A DNA stretch of 64,000 nt from NCBI RefSeq assembly GCF_026191375.1, contig NZ_JAODTL010000052.1, positions 1 to 64,000 of the forward strand, written 5' to 3'. The notes beneath the pieces are model-generated. The model did not search any database and had not been told where the DNA came from. It was given only the letters and a program-made list of their open reading frames with translations. This document shows, in pieces, positions 17,674 to 25,573 of the stretch (the stretch's first letter is position 1; each line of letters begins with the position of its first letter). The stretch is from Marinomonas pontica (GTDB lineage Bacteria > Pseudomonadota > Gammaproteobacteria > Pseudomonadales > Marinomonadaceae). The position numbers and the translations under genes were made by a program.

Positions 17674-18533
17674 TTATTTGATCGCTTTATAAACCGCAGC
17701 AATGTCTTCGTCTGCAAAGCCTGTCTTTATTGCTTGTTTGAATGCTTCATTGGCAATCGCAGCGGTTGGCAAAGGCTGATCCAGTTGATCGCCTAGGGCA
17801 ATGGCAAGGCGCAGGTCTTTTTGCATGTGTTTTAGTGGAAAACTGGTTGTGTAGTCTTCCTTTAGCAGCATGGCTCCTTTGCCTTTAAACATCGGATTTG
17901 CCATGGCGCCAGCATCGACGATGTCTAAAATCTGCTGACCGTCTAAACCGGCTTTTTGTCCTAAAGACATTCCCTCGCTAAATATGCTCAGCATGCCGCC
18001 CATCATCATGTTAACGACGAGCTTCATGTTCGCACCTTGACCGACGTCACCAAGGTAGGGTGACATTTTACCCATTACCTCAAACGCGGGCTTAGCGTCG
18101 TCATAAAGAGATTGATCCCCAGCGGCGAGAATAATCAGTGTGCCATCTTCGGCTGGCTTTTGGTTCCTGAAACAGGTGCTTCTAAATAACGTCCGCCTGC
18201 TTGGGTGATTGACGCGGCAATAGTTTTTGAGGTTTTATCGTCTACGGTAGACATGTCAACATAACCACGATTATCACCAATGCCTGCCATAACCCCATCT
18301 GGGCCTTGGCAAAGTGCTAGGGCGGCTTCTGGATCGGACACCATGGCGAAGGTCATATCGCAACTTGCGGCAACGGATTTAGGGGAGTCGCCTTGTTGTG
18401 CGCCTAATGCCACCAGCTCAGCACATTTTGCAGAATTGCGGTTCCACACAGTGACATCAAATCCCGCTTTTATTAAATTGGCTGCCATGGCGTTGCCCAT
18501 GATGCCTAAACCTAAAAAACCTATGCTTTTCAT
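17674..18533 (-). pseudogene. 3-hydroxyisobutyrate dehydrogenase-family oxidoreductase, frame-broken
   Basis: The N-terminal Rossmann motif GFLGLGIMGNAMAANLIKAG and the substrate loop LEAPVSGTK identify a beta-hydroxyacid dehydrogenase of the HIBADH/GarR/GlyR group, an NAD(P)-dependent enzyme for small hydroxyacids or semialdehydes. The frame breaks right after that loop. The rest (PAEDGTLIILAAGDQSLYDDAKP, then the catalytic-lysine helix GQGANMKLVVNMMM) is intact in another frame. Adding one A to an A4 run (TTTT at 18158-18161 on the plus strand) gives one protein of about 286 residues, the normal length. The lesion is a homopolymer contraction, so a sequence error is a real possibility. Confidence 0.85.
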
Positions 18534-18664
18534 CTTGTTCTCTCTTGTTGATGTTATTTCAGACAGTGTATCAAATAGAAAGAACAGAGTTGCTTGAAAG
18601 TTTAACTGACAGCCCTATGGTGCGTTTACATATGAGGGTGAAGAAGGTGTGCCATGGTGAAAGC

Positions 18665-18697
18665 AAAAAAGCCAATCATGAAAATGACTGGCTTTTT
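18665..18697 (-). terminator. Terminator after the OmpA-like gene
   Basis: AAAAAAGCCAATCA and TGACTGGCTTTTT pair with one mismatch around a short loop. On the minus strand a T run follows, directly after the OmpA-like gene. Confidence 0.75.
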
Positions 18698-18720
18698 AGA
18701 TTGTGAGCGATTTTGCGTTT

Positions 18721-19350
18721 TTAATTTCTGTTATTCAAAGCCGTGCTGCTGTTTTTATCTACGCTATAGATTGTCCAGCGTTCATTTGCAAATTGTTGTT
18801 TTGCAAAGACTTCAGCAACCACTCGTCGGTTCAGCTTTCGACCTGTTTCTGTGTCGTTATCGGCGATAGGGCGTGTTTCACCGTAACCTATGCCTTTTAC
18901 TCTGTCTGCTTTGATCCTAAAACTATCAACCAAAACATCCGCTATTGCGGTAGCCCGTCTTTGTGATAATTCGCGGTTAAGTTCTGCCGAGCCTTTGCTG
19001 TCAGTGTGTCCTTCAATGACCACATTGCTTGTTGGGTGATCTTGTAAGAATTTAGCTAACTGTTTTAATTCCGTATAAAAGCGGGGTTTTATGTCGGATT
19101 TACCTGAATCGAAAAGCACATTCAGTTCAATAGAGAGTAGCTTGGTGCTTTCATTTGGGCAGCCGTAGTTGTCTACAGCTGATCCTTCTGTTGTATCAGG
19201 GCAAAGATCGCGAGCATCAATGACACCATCTTTATCACTATCAGCAAGGCGCGACTGTACATTAGAAGCGTACAAGCTTTCTGCGGCTAGCGACTGATCG
19301 TAAGCAAATAATGCTGTAATCAGACCGATGGTTTTGATGAATGTCTTCAT
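18721..19350 (-). CDS. OmpA-family cell-envelope protein
   Basis: A 209-residue exported protein with a signal peptide ending near SLAAES. Next comes a short calcium-type repeat (DSDKDGVIDARDLCPDT, thrombospondin type 3-like), then the OmpA C-terminal peptidoglycan-binding domain: ELNVLFDSGKSDIKP, VVIEGHTDSKGSAELNRELSQRRA and VKGIGYGETRPIADN. It binds peptidoglycan from the outer-membrane side and may tether the two. It has no eight-stranded barrel. It has its own terminator and no obvious operon partners. Confidence 0.88.
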   Translation of the reverse strand: MKTFIKTIGLITALFAYDQSLAAESLYASNVQSRLADSDKDGVIDARDLCPDTTEGSAVDNYGCPNESTKLLSIELNVLFDSGKSDIKPRFYTELKQLAKFLQDHPTSNVVIEGHTDSKGSAELNRELSQRRATAIADVLVDSFRIKADRVKGIGYGETRPIADNDTETGRKLNRRVVAEVFAKQQFANERWTIYSVDKNSSTALNNRN

Positions 19351-19472
19351 GACCTTCGAACTTCCCCTTATAAAAGTAGGTTATTTATTCAGCTTAAGAA
19401 AAAGCCATCAAGATAACTACCGTATTTTTGTAGCGTTGTTTAAAAAAACGGTTTTTTTGTAATCTTTTGTAA

Positions 19473-19895
19473 TTACCAGCTTCCTGTGTTTTCCATTGAA
19501 GCCCAAGGTTCTTGGATTTCGAGAGAGTCTCCTTTTTGAAGAAGCTCAATGGAGACGCCATTAGGGTCCTTTATAAATGCCATGTGGCCATCGCGAGGTG
19601 GACGTAAAATAGTCACTCCAAGCGATTGTAATGTTTCACAGACTTGGTAAATGTTTTCTACTTCAAACGCTAAATGACCAAATTGGTCTCCACCAGTGTA
19701 GCTTCTGTCACTCCAGTTGTGGGTTAGCTCTACTTCTGGAGCGCCTTGTTCTGTTGCATAGTAAATAAGTGAGAATTGGCCTTTTTCGCTGTCCATGCGT
19801 CTTGTTTGAATCAGTCCTAAACCGTCAGTGTAAAATGTGTGACTTTCTTCTGGTTTGTCTGTTCTTATCATGGCGTGTAGATATTTAATGGACAT
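19473..19895 (-). CDS. Glyoxalase-fold protein (lactoylglutathione lyase-like)
   Basis: A 140-residue VOC-family protein. MIRTDKPEESHTFYTDGLGL and the segment VELTHNW, followed by QFGHLAFEVENIYQVCETL and FIKDPNGVSIELLQ, give the paired beta-alpha-beta modules of glyoxalase I, with His and Glu metal ligands at the expected places (ELTHN, GHLAF, IELLQ). It most likely converts the methylglyoxal-glutathione hemithioacetal to lactoylglutathione, although other VOC enzymes look similar. The gene stands alone on the minus strand. Confidence 0.8.
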   Translation of the reverse strand: MSIKYLHAMIRTDKPEESHTFYTDGLGLIQTRRMDSEKGQFSLIYYATEQGAPEVELTHNWSDRSYTGGDQFGHLAFEVENIYQVCETLQSLGVTILRPPRDGHMAFIKDPNGVSIELLQKGDSLEIQEPWASMENTGSW

Positions 19896-19989
19896 AGCAA
19901 CTCCCGAATAAGATTAAATTATAGGGAGGCATTATTGCAGTATTACTGAGGCAATTCAAAGTGGTAGGCGAAACTGCCTTTTTATCTTC

Positions 19990-20307
19990 TTATTCTTCCC
20001 AAACCCATCGAATAGGGTCGCCGAAATCATCGTATATGACTTTCTTTTTCGGGCGCTTTTTTATAGTGGGCGTAGTGGTGGTTTTGTTTTGCTTTCGTTG
20101 TTGTATCGCAGCAACAACATGATTTAATGGTGTGCGGTCTTGTTTTGGCTCGTTAAAGCCTATGTGGCTCGTGTTATACTTGCCATCAATCAAGCCGGAT
20201 TCGCCCATATTGATTTGCTGGATCGTTCCGTTTTTCTTGATAAATTGATCTACCAGAGATTCGAGTTCTTCTCGTGTGTCTCTTTTTGTGGTTTTGGGTT
20301 TGATCAT
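19990..20307 (-). CDS. Small basic hypothetical protein
   Basis: A 105-residue protein. The N-terminal half contains a predicted helix REELESLVDQFIKKNGTIQQI; similar 'helix plus lysine-glycine turn' segments occur in several small gammaproteobacterial proteins including the RNA-polymerase-binding SutA, but the likeness is too short to name it. The second half is rich in Lys, Gln and Thr and ends with YDDFGDPIRWVWEE. It diverges from the nucleoid protein gene ndpA with an 83-bp gap, so they may share a control region. Function unknown. Confidence 0.6.
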   Translation of the reverse strand: MIKPKTTKRDTREELESLVDQFIKKNGTIQQINMGESGLIDGKYNTSHIGFNEPKQDRTPLNHVVAAIQQRKQNKTTTTPTIKKRPKKKVIYDDFGDPIRWVWEE

Positions 20308-20390
20308 AGTGTTTTAGTCGGGGATTATCCTGTAAGTCGATGGGTTAAAATTTGACCGTAATTTTCCATATTAAACGTAAGAGGTAGCTG

Positions 20391-21419
20391 GTGTCTATTA
20401 GCAACTTAATTGTCCATGAAATTCAAAAACATGAAGGCGAGCGTAAGGCGATACTGATCGCACGTCCAAATGAAAACCCAGTGGATGGGCAAGCCGAGGC
20501 ATTATCCGCTCAGGTAACGAACTTATTTAACCGTTCTGGTATGAACACTGGGCGTTTTGTTAACCCTCAAGGAAGCGAAGAGGGCGCGCAATTGCCCGCT
20601 CTGTTGTTTAAGCATTTTAAGAACGATACCTTTGTCGATTTTGCCGGGTTCACTAAAGATTGTGCGGCGGAATACCTTAAATACCTAGAGCCAGTGGAAG
20701 AGGCAGAGGGTGGTCTGTTATGGTTTAATCATTACGAACTGCACGATACGCATTTTTTGTACATCGTTATGTTAAAGCGTAAAAAAGGCATTGGCCTTGG
20801 CGCGGATCTTAGTTTGTCTCAAATAGAGCAGATTGAGATGGAAAAGCTACACATGTCATTGCGCATTAATTTGAGTGCATGGCAATCTGGTGATGAAGGG
20901 CGCTATATTTCTTTCCGTTTTGGGCGTGCGCCAAAATTTGAAAGTGAATATTTTACTCAGTTTATTGGTTGCGATGAGCCGAAAGTGGCTGCAAAAGAAA
21001 CTCGGAAATTGGTGGATCTTACTGCTGCGTTTTGTCAGTCAGAAGGGTTGCCTTCCAAGCAAGCGAATGAATTTAAAAAAGTAGTTTCTGAACATTGTCA
21101 GGCCAAAGCCCAGGATCGTGAACCGTTAGCCATTAAAGAAATTGCCTCTCAGGTTGAGTCTCGATTCTCAGTTGAACAAGCAAATAAGTTTCTTGAAATA
21201 GCTGACTCTGACAGTTTCAAGATGGAAAAAGAAATCTTCGTTGAAAAAGCAGCTTTGAAAAAACTGACGCGTTTATCTGGCAGTTCGCGCGCGTTAACCA
21301 TCAGCTTTGACAGTGAGCTGCTGAATGAGTCCATTGCCTTTGATGCTGACACTGGTACGTTGACGATTAAAGATTTACCAAAGAGTCTGCTAAAACAATT
21401 ACAAGCTATGTCTAATTAA
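20391..21419 (+). CDS. yejK: Nucleoid-associated protein NdpA/YejK
   Basis: A 342-residue protein of normal family length (about 335). The first residues SISNLIVHEIQK are the typical opening of YejK/NdpA, followed by LLFKHFKNDTFVDFAGFT, GGLLWFNHYELHDTHFLYIVMLKRKKGIGL and EKLHMSLRINLSAWQ, all recognisable in the family. The start is a GTG at 20391 with AAGAGGTAG upstream, and the family N terminus leaves no room for a later one. NdpA binds the nucleoid, in E. coli as a spermidine nucleoid protein. It is monocistronic here and is followed by a convergent HAD gene; an imperfect hairpin without a T tract lies between them. Confidence 0.9.
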   Translation: MSISNLIVHEIQKHEGERKAILIARPNENPVDGQAEALSAQVTNLFNRSGMNTGRFVNPQGSEEGAQLPALLFKHFKNDTFVDFAGFTKDCAAEYLKYLEPVEEAEGGLLWFNHYELHDTHFLYIVMLKRKKGIGLGADLSLSQIEQIEMEKLHMSLRINLSAWQSGDEGRYISFRFGRAPKFESEYFTQFIGCDEPKVAAKETRKLVDLTAAFCQSEGLPSKQANEFKKVVSEHCQAKAQDREPLAIKEIASQVESRFSVEQANKFLEIADSDSFKMEKEIFVEKAALKKLTRLSGSSRALTISFDSELLNESIAFDADTGTLTIKDLPKSLLKQLQAMSN

Positions 21420-21466
21420 ACCAGCGCACTACACTTGGTTTGCCTGAACAAATGCGAGAGGGGTTG

Positions 21467-22111
21467 TTAAAGACCTAACAAACCCTCTAGTTCTTTCATG
21501 GTTTTAAAGCAACGGGTCGCGCCCGCGGCCATTTGCATGTTTTCATCAAGGGTTTCGCTGAATGCAAGCACGCGCATTCCGGCTGCTTTTCCTGCTGTAA
21601 TACCCGCAATAGAGTCTTCAATTACCAAACAATCTTTAGGATCAATATTTAACGCATTTGCAGCGGTTAAATACAGGTCAGGGGCAGGCTTGCCATGCTG
21701 CACGTCGTCAACGCAAAACCGAGTAGCGAAACGTTCAGATAGCTGTATTTTGTCGAGCTTGAAATTCATTTCTTTGCGGCGTGCATTGGTTGCCATTGCT
21801 ATCGGGGCGCTAATTTTACTTAGCAGCTCTCTAACGCCGTCTATTGGCTCCAATTCGGCGTCAATAATAGCGTGAAAGCGCTGTCTATGTTCTTCGTCGA
21901 AATGGGTAGGCAGTGGTCGCCCAAGCAGCTTTTCCGCGTTGATCAAGTTTTCTTGGTTGGTGAATCCGGTAAACTTCGCATGCAAAGTGTCGTCATCCAG
22001 CTCTAAACCGCATTCGCTTAACATGGTTTTCAGAATGGTATTGGATATGTTTTCTGTGTCGACAATGACACCATCGCAATCGAAAATAATGGCTTTATAG
22101 GGAAAAATCAT
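21467..22111 (-). CDS. HAD-superfamily phosphatase (beta-phosphoglucomutase/GS-like)
   Basis: A 214-residue haloacid-dehalogenase hydrolase. Motif I is FDCDGVIVDTE at about residues 10-20 with the nucleophile and acid aspartates, motif II lies in MATNARR (Thr), motif III is the lysine in HGKPAPDLYL, and motif IV is VIEDSIAGITAGKAAGM. The helical cap lies between I and II. The same pattern is found in sugar-phosphate phosphatases and beta-phosphoglucomutases, so the substrate is probably a small phosphorylated sugar or a related metabolite. It is a single gene. Confidence 0.85.
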   Translation of the reverse strand: MIFPYKAIIFDCDGVIVDTENISNTILKTMLSECGLELDDDTLHAKFTGFTNQENLINAEKLLGRPLPTHFDEEHRQRFHAIIDAELEPIDGVRELLSKISAPIAMATNARRKEMNFKLDKIQLSERFATRFCVDDVQHGKPAPDLYLTAANALNIDPKDCLVIEDSIAGITAGKAAGMRVLAFSETLDENMQMAAGATRCFKTMKELEGLLGL

Positions 22112-22257
22112 AGATAGAATTTCGTTGTGAGTGAGGTTTGATCATAACGAATTTTAATGGGGTTAAGGAAGGGAGGGGTTTTATTATTTTTCTCCCCTTT
22201 AAAAACGCTGTTTACGATAGCCTTATCCGCTATTATGATGGGATGTTTTGTATCGAC

Positions 22258-22449
22258 TTAGTGGCTTGCTTGGCTGATTTGTTGTGGTCGAGCACTCATT
22301 TTTTTGATGTTTTTCAGTGTTGCTTTCATGAATGATACAACGGCTTTTACGCGGCGAGCACGTCTTTGACGGCGAGCGTGGTTTTCGACAGAATTGTCCG
22401 CATAGCCCCATTTTGCTAGTAATGCTTCGTATTGTTCTTGAGAATCCAT
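22258..22449 (-). CDS. Small basic hypothetical protein, 63 residues
   Basis: The ATG at 22449 has AGGAGT at a proper distance, which supports translation. The peptide begins MDSQEQYEALLAKWGYADNS and continues with a strongly basic run (RRQRRARRVKAV) and a lysine-rich tail. Such charge would suit nucleic-acid or membrane-surface binding, but I do not recognise a family. It stands alone in a gap between the HAD gene and a DUF2947 gene. Confidence 0.5.
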   Translation of the reverse strand: MDSQEQYEALLAKWGYADNSVENHARRQRRARRVKAVVSFMKATLKNIKKMSARPQQISQASH

Positions 22450-22597
22450 AATGTACTCCTAACTGACTGATGTTTTAAAATGTTGTTTTATTACAACAAT
22501 GCAAATATTAGTTAAGCTTAGGGAATTGAACAAACGATCCTTTTTCACTTGTTAGATTAGTTTATTTCACCCTTTATATTTCTATAGGAAGCGCCAC

Positions 22598-23080
22598 TTG
22601 TACCAACCGTTAGAACAGTTTTCAAAGTATTGGATTTTTAAGCGTAATGACCCAAAAGTGGCAGATGAAGATTTGCAAGGTATTCGCTTGTTAGATGAGT
22701 CTCGTGCCTCGCAAGTGTGGCGTGATTATATTAGTGATGAGCAGGTGCATCCGGATCATTTTTCTGACCGAGATTGGTTAAAGAAGAATAGCGCTCAAGC
22801 GCCGGACGGCAAGTTTCAATGGGAAAAAGCATGGGATCGCGACGATGCATCTTTGCCTGATGAAATGCGGGCACATTTTTCTGCGTGGGGTGCGGATACG
22901 ACCGTGTTTTTTTGTTGCCATAATGAGCTGGTATTTGAAATGAATTGGGGCGTGTTTCAGCGTACTTGGAAGGCGTTTTTGTTCTTAGATAATGGTCCTG
23001 TATTGGTGGGTAAGAAAAAGAAACAAGCCGCACAATTTCATTCAAATGGGTGGGCTAATTTGTTATTTCGAGAGTCTTAG
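22598..23080 (+). CDS. DUF2947-like hypothetical protein
   Basis: A 160-residue soluble protein rich in Trp and Asp. The pattern YQPLEQFSKYWIFKRND, then WGADTTVFFCCHNELVFEMNWGVFQRTWKAFLFLDNGPVL, agrees with my memory of the DUF2947 family found in marine gammaproteobacteria. The start is a TTG at 22598, chosen because AGGAAG lies just upstream and no in-frame ATG keeps the conserved N terminus. No catalytic motif is visible and the function is unknown. Confidence 0.65.
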   Translation: MYQPLEQFSKYWIFKRNDPKVADEDLQGIRLLDESRASQVWRDYISDEQVHPDHFSDRDWLKKNSAQAPDGKFQWEKAWDRDDASLPDEMRAHFSAWGADTTVFFCCHNELVFEMNWGVFQRTWKAFLFLDNGPVLVGKKKKQAAQFHSNGWANLLFRES

Positions 23081-23126
23081 TGTCGCTTGTTTTTGCATTG
23101 TATTCTGGTTTTTATGTAATTTAATT

Positions 23127-23834
23127 TCATGTTTGCTCGTTGTTAGCGCGATGACGGCTGAGCAAACAGTGTTGGTTAAATGTTTGGTAATAGCTAATCA
23201 AACGCTGGCTTTCTGAATGGTAGCCTAATGCATCCAACAACATGGCTGTGACCTCTGCGGTGGCAAATTGCATGTCGTGACTTGAATGACGTACCAAAAA
23301 AGAGCGTTGAGCCTCGCTGCTGATTTCAAAGTGAGGGATGTTTTTTAGCCATTCGCTCTGGTGAAACATTTTGCTGGCTTGCTTCCAAGTGCCGTCCAGA
23401 ATGATAAAAGTGTGCTCTTGTATGGCGTCGACAAGTTCAGTGTGTGCCCTGAGTGGCCGGCTTTGCCGTTGCGCCGTTTCTGTATTTGGAAACAGCACAG
23501 TGCAGCGGTTTCGTTTCTGTGAGAGCGTTTGTAACAGCGCCTCGTTTGGCTCGGTTCTGCTCCAAAGGAAAGCCTGGGTGTTATTGGGAAACAGATCCGC
23601 GATTAATCTACCGCTGTTGGTCGGCTTGTGTATCTCATCTCGGTGATAGAGCAGAATAAAATCAACAGGCGATGACGTTGCCTTTCTATGATGACAAAAG
23701 CAGGCGAACTCAGCCATTAAGCAGTGGTCGCATCGTACGGCGTTGGCGCCTCTGGCGATAAAAGGGCGCTTGGATGTGGCTTTACACGCCTCGCGCAGTT
23801 GATCGACGCAGTGTTTTTGGCTTTCGTGCTTCAT
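23127..23834 (-). CDS. DTW-domain tRNA-uridine aminocarboxypropyltransferase
   Basis: A 235-residue DTW protein. The family signature LDGTWKQASKM is present near residue 147 (Asp-Gly-Thr-Trp, the DxTW motif), and an N-terminal CDHCLMAEFACFCH block would bind zinc. Members such as TapT add a 3-amino-3-carboxypropyl group from SAM to uridine in tRNA (acp3U). The last residues resemble other TapT-like proteins. The N terminus may start a little later, since the first 25 residues are not conserved. It is monocistronic and its neighbours do not refine the role. Confidence 0.82.
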   Translation of the reverse strand: MKHESQKHCVDQLREACKATSKRPFIARGANAVRCDHCLMAEFACFCHHRKATSSPVDFILLYHRDEIHKPTNSGRLIADLFPNNTQAFLWSRTEPNEALLQTLSQKRNRCTVLFPNTETAQRQSRPLRAHTELVDAIQEHTFIILDGTWKQASKMFHQSEWLKNIPHFEISSEAQRSFLVRHSSHDMQFATAEVTAMLLDALGYHSESQRLISYYQTFNQHCLLSRHRANNEQT

Positions 23835-24111
23835 GGAAAATATGGCTCTTGGATTGGTCGCGCTATTATCGATGATTCGTGAAATATATCTAGTTCGAGG
23901 GTGTTTTTTGAAGGTGTGGGATTATCATGTTGACGACTCCTTCGGCTTGTTTTTAAAGGTAAATCAGACACATCTTTTATCCTTCTTATCAAAAACCTTA
24001 CAGAAAATATGCAAATACAAAGGAATGAGTTGAAACGGGCTTGTTGCTGCTGTTCGTTGTCATCAAGTCACGATAAGGTGTGAGATATTATTTTTTCACT
24101 ATGAGTTGTTT

Positions 24112-24876
24112 ATGAGTCGTTATATCTCCCCGGTTTTATACATTCTCCTCATGCTGGTCGGGTGTGTTGCGTTTATATCGATTGCCGGAGTAAGAGTGGG
24201 GATTTTTGAGCCGTTGACAGGTTTCTCCATGTTGCGCAAAAGTGTGTTTGCGTCTTTGGTTTTGTCTCTGCTAGCTGCGATTTCATTGGGCGCTTGTCGT
24301 AAGGAAAAAAACATTGGGGTGCAGCGATTTTTTATTCTCGTCCTAATGGTGTCATTTTTATACAGTGTTATGTGGATTGGCTTTTATTTTCAACGAGCCG
24401 GGCTGCCCGATATTAACGACATAACGACCGATACTGATATTCCTCCTGCGTTCCTCAATGTGAATTTTATTCGAAAGTCCAAAGAAAATGATCTTGCTTA
24501 TAATGACGAATGGGCCTCTATTCAGCATAAGTTCTATCCAGATGTTCGACCTCTTTTTTCTACCAAAAGCAAATCTGTCGTATTTGCCACCGTGTCTGAA
24601 TTAGTCAGTGAGCGTGGCTGGGATGTGGTTGCTACCTACTCAGGGGCTGGCATTGTTGAGGCGACGGCGCGCACGCCAATATTTGGCTTTAGAGATGACG
24701 TTATTATCCGAGTGACTCAGTTGGCTCCAAATAAAGTTCGTATTGATATGCGCTCTTGCTCTCGAGTTGGTCGAGGGGATTATGGCGTGAACGCTGAACG
24801 TATCGAGTCTTTCATGGCGGATTTGTCTGAAGCCTTACATCGTTCTTCCATGCCAAGTGTCAGTACGCTCCGCTAA
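24112..24876 (+). CDS. DUF1499 membrane protein
   Basis: A 254-residue protein with three hydrophobic helices in the first 105 residues, followed by a soluble DUF1499 domain. In that domain DEWASIQHKFYPDVRPLFSTKSK, SERGWDVVATY, EATARTPIFGFRDDVIIRV and KVRIDMRSCSRVGRGDYGVNAERI are family-like. The domain has no known activity. The frame also opens at a TTG at 24106, but the ATG at 24112 is preferred. The 280 bp upstream hold no other gene that I can support. Confidence 0.78.
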   Translation: MSRYISPVLYILLMLVGCVAFISIAGVRVGIFEPLTGFSMLRKSVFASLVLSLLAAISLGACRKEKNIGVQRFFILVLMVSFLYSVMWIGFYFQRAGLPDINDITTDTDIPPAFLNVNFIRKSKENDLAYNDEWASIQHKFYPDVRPLFSTKSKSVVFATVSELVSERGWDVVATYSGAGIVEATARTPIFGFRDDVIIRVTQLAPNKVRIDMRSCSRVGRGDYGVNAERIESFMADLSEALHRSSMPSVSTLR

Positions 24877-24944
24877 ATTACCACTCGTCATCGAAATTCA
24901 GACACGCTAGACTCCTCAGATATCTTTCTCAGAGGGAATGTAGG

Positions 24945-25532
24945 GTGAGTCTTCGACAACAGCAAAAAGCCAATACGCGCGCCAAAATTAAAACGATTGC
25001 AAAACACGCCTTTCTTACACAAGGAATAGAGTCAACCAGTACGCGCTATTTGAGTGATAAAGCCGGCATTGCGGTTGGTACTTTGTTCGTTCATTTCCCG
25101 GATAAACTCTCTTTAGTAAAAGATATTTTCTTTGATGAAATGGATGCTGCATTGCGCGCGGCAGCGGCGGCGCAAAAAGCCAGTGCGTCTCCTATTGATT
25201 ATCTTTTGCAGACGGCTCAGGTCTTGTTCGATTTTTATGACGAGTATGCTGAGTTTTCACGTTTGGTGCTTTTGGATAGCTTGGCTAAAGGTGGCTTCCA
25301 TACTAATCAAATGTCTGTGATCACAGATGGAATTGTTAAGCGTTTTAGACAAGTAAAGGTCGATGAAAAAACGGCCAATGTCTTTGCGGAAAATATGATT
25401 TCTAATTATTGGTTTGTTTTATTAACGGGCGTACCAAAAGGTGTTTTAGGACAGGCGGCCATTGACCACCTTAAGCGAATGAATTTGCCATTTGAGGTGT
25501 CATACAGAAACGCCTTAAAAAACTCCGCATAG
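24945..25532 (+). CDS. TetR/AcrR-family transcriptional regulator
   Basis: A 195-residue repressor. The N-terminal helix-turn-helix spans about residues 10-55 and shows the family pattern TRAKIKTIAKHAFLTQGIE, then STRYLSDKAGIAVGTLFVHFPDK. The C-terminal ligand domain is variable and its inducer unknown. The start is a GTG at 24945 near AGAGGGAATG. No target operator is apparent; such regulators often control a neighbour, and here the convergent radD gene and the upstream DUF1499 gene are the only candidates. The stop codon lies inside a 22-bp tandem duplication. Confidence 0.85.
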   Translation: MSLRQQQKANTRAKIKTIAKHAFLTQGIESTSTRYLSDKAGIAVGTLFVHFPDKLSLVKDIFFDEMDAALRAAAAAQKASASPIDYLLQTAQVLFDFYDEYAEFSRLVLLDSLAKGGFHTNQMSVITDGIVKRFRQVKVDEKTANVFAENMISNYWFVLLTGVPKGVLGQAAIDHLKRMNLPFEVSYRNALKNSA

Positions 25533-25573
25533 TATTCTTAGTGGAGCTCGTTAGTACTCTTAGCGGAGCTCGT
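25530..25573. repeat. 22-bp tandem duplication at the convergent ends of tetR and radD
   Basis: Two adjacent 22-bp copies (25530-25551 and 25552-25573) share 20 bases. The first copy contains the stop of the TetR gene, the second encodes the last residues and stop of radD. It is a recent local duplication without coding disruption. Confidence 0.85.

Noticed and set aside
21454-21482. Terminator between yejK and the HAD gene
   Set aside because: An imperfect 13-base pairing exists but it overlaps the HAD stop and lacks a T tract in either direction.
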